A program made the translations under genes and the position numbers. Shown piece by piece: positions 6,043 to 7,451 of a stretch of 7,451 bases of DNA. Location of the stretch: positions 1 through 7,451 of the forward strand of contig JAKDMR010000091.1 in assembly GCA_030452275.1 (NCBI GenBank), written 5' to 3'. Positions within the stretch are counted from its first letter, which is position 1; every line of letters starts with the position of its first letter. Origin of the DNA: Candidatus Nitrosocosmicus sp. (GTDB lineage Archaea > Thermoproteota > Nitrososphaeria > Nitrososphaerales > Nitrososphaeraceae). Below the pieces are notes generated by a model. That model saw only the letters and a program-made list of their open reading frames with translations. It did no database searches and was not told the origin of the DNA.

Positions 6043-6062
6043 AAGAGATCACTAGATCTCTT
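6043..6062. repeat. Perfect 8-bp hairpin across the left end of the insertion sequence
   Basis: AAGAGATC (6043-6050) and GATCTCTT (6055-6062) pair around the four-base loop ACTA. The right arm runs across the proposed left boundary of the insertion sequence at 6060, so three of its bases come from the element and the rest from the target. It is not followed by a T tract. Confidence 0.5.
6056..6059. repeat. Left copy of 4-bp target site duplication (ATCT)
   Basis: ATCT directly precedes the left terminal inverted repeat. The same four bases directly follow the right one at 7111-7114. Matching flanks at both ends are what a transposition event leaves behind. Four bases alone could match by chance, but they coincide with both repeat ends. 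Confidence 0.55.
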
Positions 6063-6089
6063 GCACAATCAGCAGAAGTTAACCATGTC
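6060..6089. repeat. Left terminal inverted repeat
   Basis: CTTGCACAATCAGCAGAA (6060-6077) matches the reverse complement of 7093-7110 at 14 of 18 positions. After a diverged middle part the match resumes as ATGTC at 6085-6089, paired with 7081-7085, at the same offset. This suggests a repeat originally about 30 bases long. Confidence 0.7.
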
Positions 6090-6114
6090 TTTTAACCATG
6101 GTTGATTTCCATAA

Positions 6115-7041
6115 CTAACAGATATTCAATATCCTGTAGTTTGCCAGTCCAGATACTATATCTGAAACCCTCATACTTTCTTGGCTTATTCCTAAACACA
6201 TTGTTCATTATCCTGTATTTTTTTATCCTAAAGCTGGTATGTTCCAACATCACTACTATATCCTTCTTTTAGAATGATATTTGTTGTATACTGTGCTTCT
6301 TCATACGTTAAGATTAGATTTCGTTTCTTCTTAATAGGCAAAGGATGATTTTTGTTCTGGGTAGTCTTTTTGTAATCCTAAGAATCCAAGATCAAACATG
6401 CCAACTATGTAATTCCTTTGGTCTATCAGGATGATTCTTTTCGTAGACGTTGTAATCATGCTTTCTTCATACCTCTCTGCTTGTGTTTTGTTTTGTAGAT
6501 TAGCAGTCCCTTTTGATTTACAGTACAGATTCTTGACCATGGTGTGTTTCTATCTCTTGCCGATATAGTACAGTCTTTTTTTTCCTGTTTTTAGGTCTTG
6601 GTATCTGTTGTTCTGCTGTACAATCCACAAAAGCCAGAAAGCGGAAATACTGTTCTACCTCTTCTTTATTGAAACCTTTTGGTTACGTTGTATAGTTTTT
6701 GAGGATGACAAGGGGTAAAGGTAAACAACATCATATCAACCATTCAATTTATTGGATGTCTCTGCATATACGTTGTTTTGATTCAAACCAAACAGGAATT
6801 CTATCGGGATATAGGTAATGTAAAACATATAGTAAACCAAAACCATGATGACCCTGCCTTTGGGAAAGTTTAAGACGTCTACCTACTCTAACAACACGTT
6901 CTCTCTATCTTTTCTATAGATAAAACACGCTTTATTTCATGTTTTACATACTTGACTTTCCTTATATAGAAGTCAAACTGTTTGACTGAAAGACCGGTAA
7001 AGGATTTGAAAAGTAATGGTTTTGGATAACCTGTATGTCAT
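6115..7041 (-). pseudogene. Broken DDE transposase (IS5-like)
   Basis: Reading the minus strand in three frames recovers almost a full transposase. The order is: a start at 7041 (MTYRLSK), the N-terminal FTGLSVKQFD (about 6965-7000), VGRRLKLS (about 6860-6886), CRDIQ (about 6752-6766), EEVEQYF followed by AFVDCT, IPRPKN, GKR and KHTMVKNLY, MFDLGFLG, YPEQKSS, and a C-terminal LEHTSFRIKKYRIMNNVFRN and SDIVSGLANYRI, ending at a TAG at 6115-6117. The catalytic Asp, Asp and Glu codons survive at 6623-6625, 6391-6393 and 6242-6244. The frame is destroyed by stops at 6749-6751, 6731-6733 and 6550-6552, by a slip near an eight-A run (6576-6583), and by further frameshifts near 6900 and 6265. An intact 69-codon frame (6331-6540) is only a surviving piece of it and should not be called as a gene. 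Confidence 0.88.
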
Positions 7042-7080
7042 ACGATAGCAAAGGAGGGACAGGCTTGTCTAAGATAGACG

Positions 7081-7110
7081 GACATAAAGCTGTTTGGCTA
7101 ATTATGCAAG
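7081..7110. repeat. Right terminal inverted repeat
   Basis: The reverse complement of 7093-7110 reads CTTGCATAATTAGCCAAA and matches the left end at 14 of 18 positions. A further GACAT at 7081-7085 matches the inner part of the left repeat. It lies 40-70 bases upstream of the transposase start, the usual place. Confidence 0.7.
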
Positions 7111-7114
7111 ATCT
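7111..7114. repeat. Right copy of 4-bp target site duplication (ATCT)
   Basis: ATCT directly follows the right terminal inverted repeat and equals the four bases before the left one. Joining the two flanks through one copy gives the likely pre-insertion site, CACTAGATCTGATTAA. Confidence 0.55.
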
Positions 7115-7451
7115 GATTAACTCAATTTTAAGATAATTAGGAGCATTTTAATGAAAATAATGAAAACCAGCAAGAATTATGAGAAATCGTGTTAAATACC
7201 GGTCAAATGAATTTATAAAACATCAACCTAATTTTTTGATATTATAAAAACCCACACCAAGAACTGAAAAATGCAGTCTTTTGTCTTTTATCTTTTATAA
7301 CATGATTAACATATTATCCAGAATATAGTCACAATCTGGTGATTGGATTGAATTTTATTATCGGTAATAGGAATTAATTTTGTTTTTTAAGAAAAGTTAA
7401 CCTGTGTCACTTGCGACACAAACATTTAATTAATTTCCCTTAATATATCTA
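7115..7451. other. Non-coding stretch at the right edge
   Basis: No reading frame of useful length or known protein is visible on either strand in these 337 bases. The sequence is very AT-rich, with several TATA-like runs (for example ATTTATAAAA near 7211-7220). The only clear structure is the hairpin at 7403-7420. It may be the upstream region of a gene beyond the window. Confidence 0.55.
7403..7420. promoter_or_regulatory. Inverted repeat TGTGTC-N6-GACACA
   Basis: TGTGTC (7403-7408) and GACACA (7415-7420) are perfect inverted half-sites separated by six bases (ACTTGC). The two half-sites and the spacer are much richer in G and C than the surrounding DNA. The spacing suits a dimeric regulator, and the RNA would also form a hairpin. 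With no gene visible next to it, an operator for a gene to the right is only a guess. Confidence 0.35.

Larger units (their letters stand above)
6060..7110 (-). mobile_element. Decayed IS5-like insertion sequence, about 1,051 bp
   Basis: The element is bounded by imperfect terminal inverted repeats (6060-6077 and 7093-7110, 14 of 18 positions equal) and by ATCT on both flanks. Inside it, on the minus strand, is one DDE transposase filling nearly the whole length. Total length and the single-gene layout are typical of IS5-family elements. The transposase belongs to the IS5/DDE_Tnp_4-like type, judged from motifs I can read directly; the exact subgroup cannot be settled without a search. The transposase is broken at many points, so the copy cannot move by itself. 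It could still be moved by an intact relative elsewhere in the genome if its ends are recognised. Confidence 0.8.

Noticed and set aside
5905..6105. 66-codon frame overlapping the end of the membrane-protein gene
   Set aside because: It starts inside that gene in another frame and runs across the left boundary of the insertion sequence, so it cannot be an old conserved gene.
6331..6540. 69-residue hypothetical protein on the minus strand
   Set aside because: Its MFDLGFLG and YPEQKSS motifs are a middle piece of the broken transposase. The frame is open only between two disabling changes.
1..7451. CRISPR array, toxin-antitoxin pair or other defence system
   Set aside because: No regularly spaced repeats, and no nuclease, antitoxin or defence protein signature is present in any supported gene.

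Overview
The window looks like chromosomal DNA of an ammonia-oxidising archaeon of the Thaumarchaeota (Nitrososphaerales; a Nitrosocosmicus-like soil lineage is my best guess). The evidence is indirect. The DNA is AT-rich with long AT-rich gaps. Several genes have an archaeal TATA box 26-31 bp upstream of the start codon, implying leaderless or near-leaderless mRNAs. The mix of small membrane and secreted proteins and the decayed insertion sequence also fit. No rRNA, tRNA or other phylogenetic marker gene is present, so the assignment is an inference.

Layout. Positions 1-356 hold no gene but contain a long-range inverted repeat and two palindromes. A YjbQ/UPF0047-family gene (357-776, minus) follows. 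Next is a secreted, strongly acidic low-complexity protein (920-1315, minus) with a hairpin/T-tract terminator just behind it. An 836-base gap (1316-2151) holds at most a doubtful 54-codon ORF followed by a terminator-like hairpin. Two plus-strand hydrolase genes come next: an amidase-signature amidase (2152-3591) and a creatininase-superfamily metallohydrolase (3786-4598), which ends in a good terminator. A WrbA-type NAD(P)H:quinone oxidoreductase (4788-5414, minus) is convergent with them. A four-helix small membrane protein (5625-5942, plus) starts with TTG behind a GGAG Shine-Dalgarno sequence. From 6060 to 7110 there is a complete but dead insertion sequence: about 1.05 kb, imperfect terminal inverted repeats, a 4-bp target duplication, and a DDE transposase broken by frameshifts and stops. 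The last 341 bases appear non-coding and carry one strong hairpin.

How the genes fit together. Most look like single transcription units. The only suggestive pair is amidase plus creatininase-like hydrolase, both of which cleave C-N (amide or cyclic amide) bonds. In an ammonia oxidiser such enzymes could release ammonia or recycle nitrogen compounds, but the 194-base gap, with its own TATA-like sequence, argues against a tight operon. WrbA and YjbQ are housekeeping-type accessory genes. I found no convincing new multi-gene system. The most solid non-obvious object is the decayed insertion sequence, and the most unusual protein is the exported acidic one.
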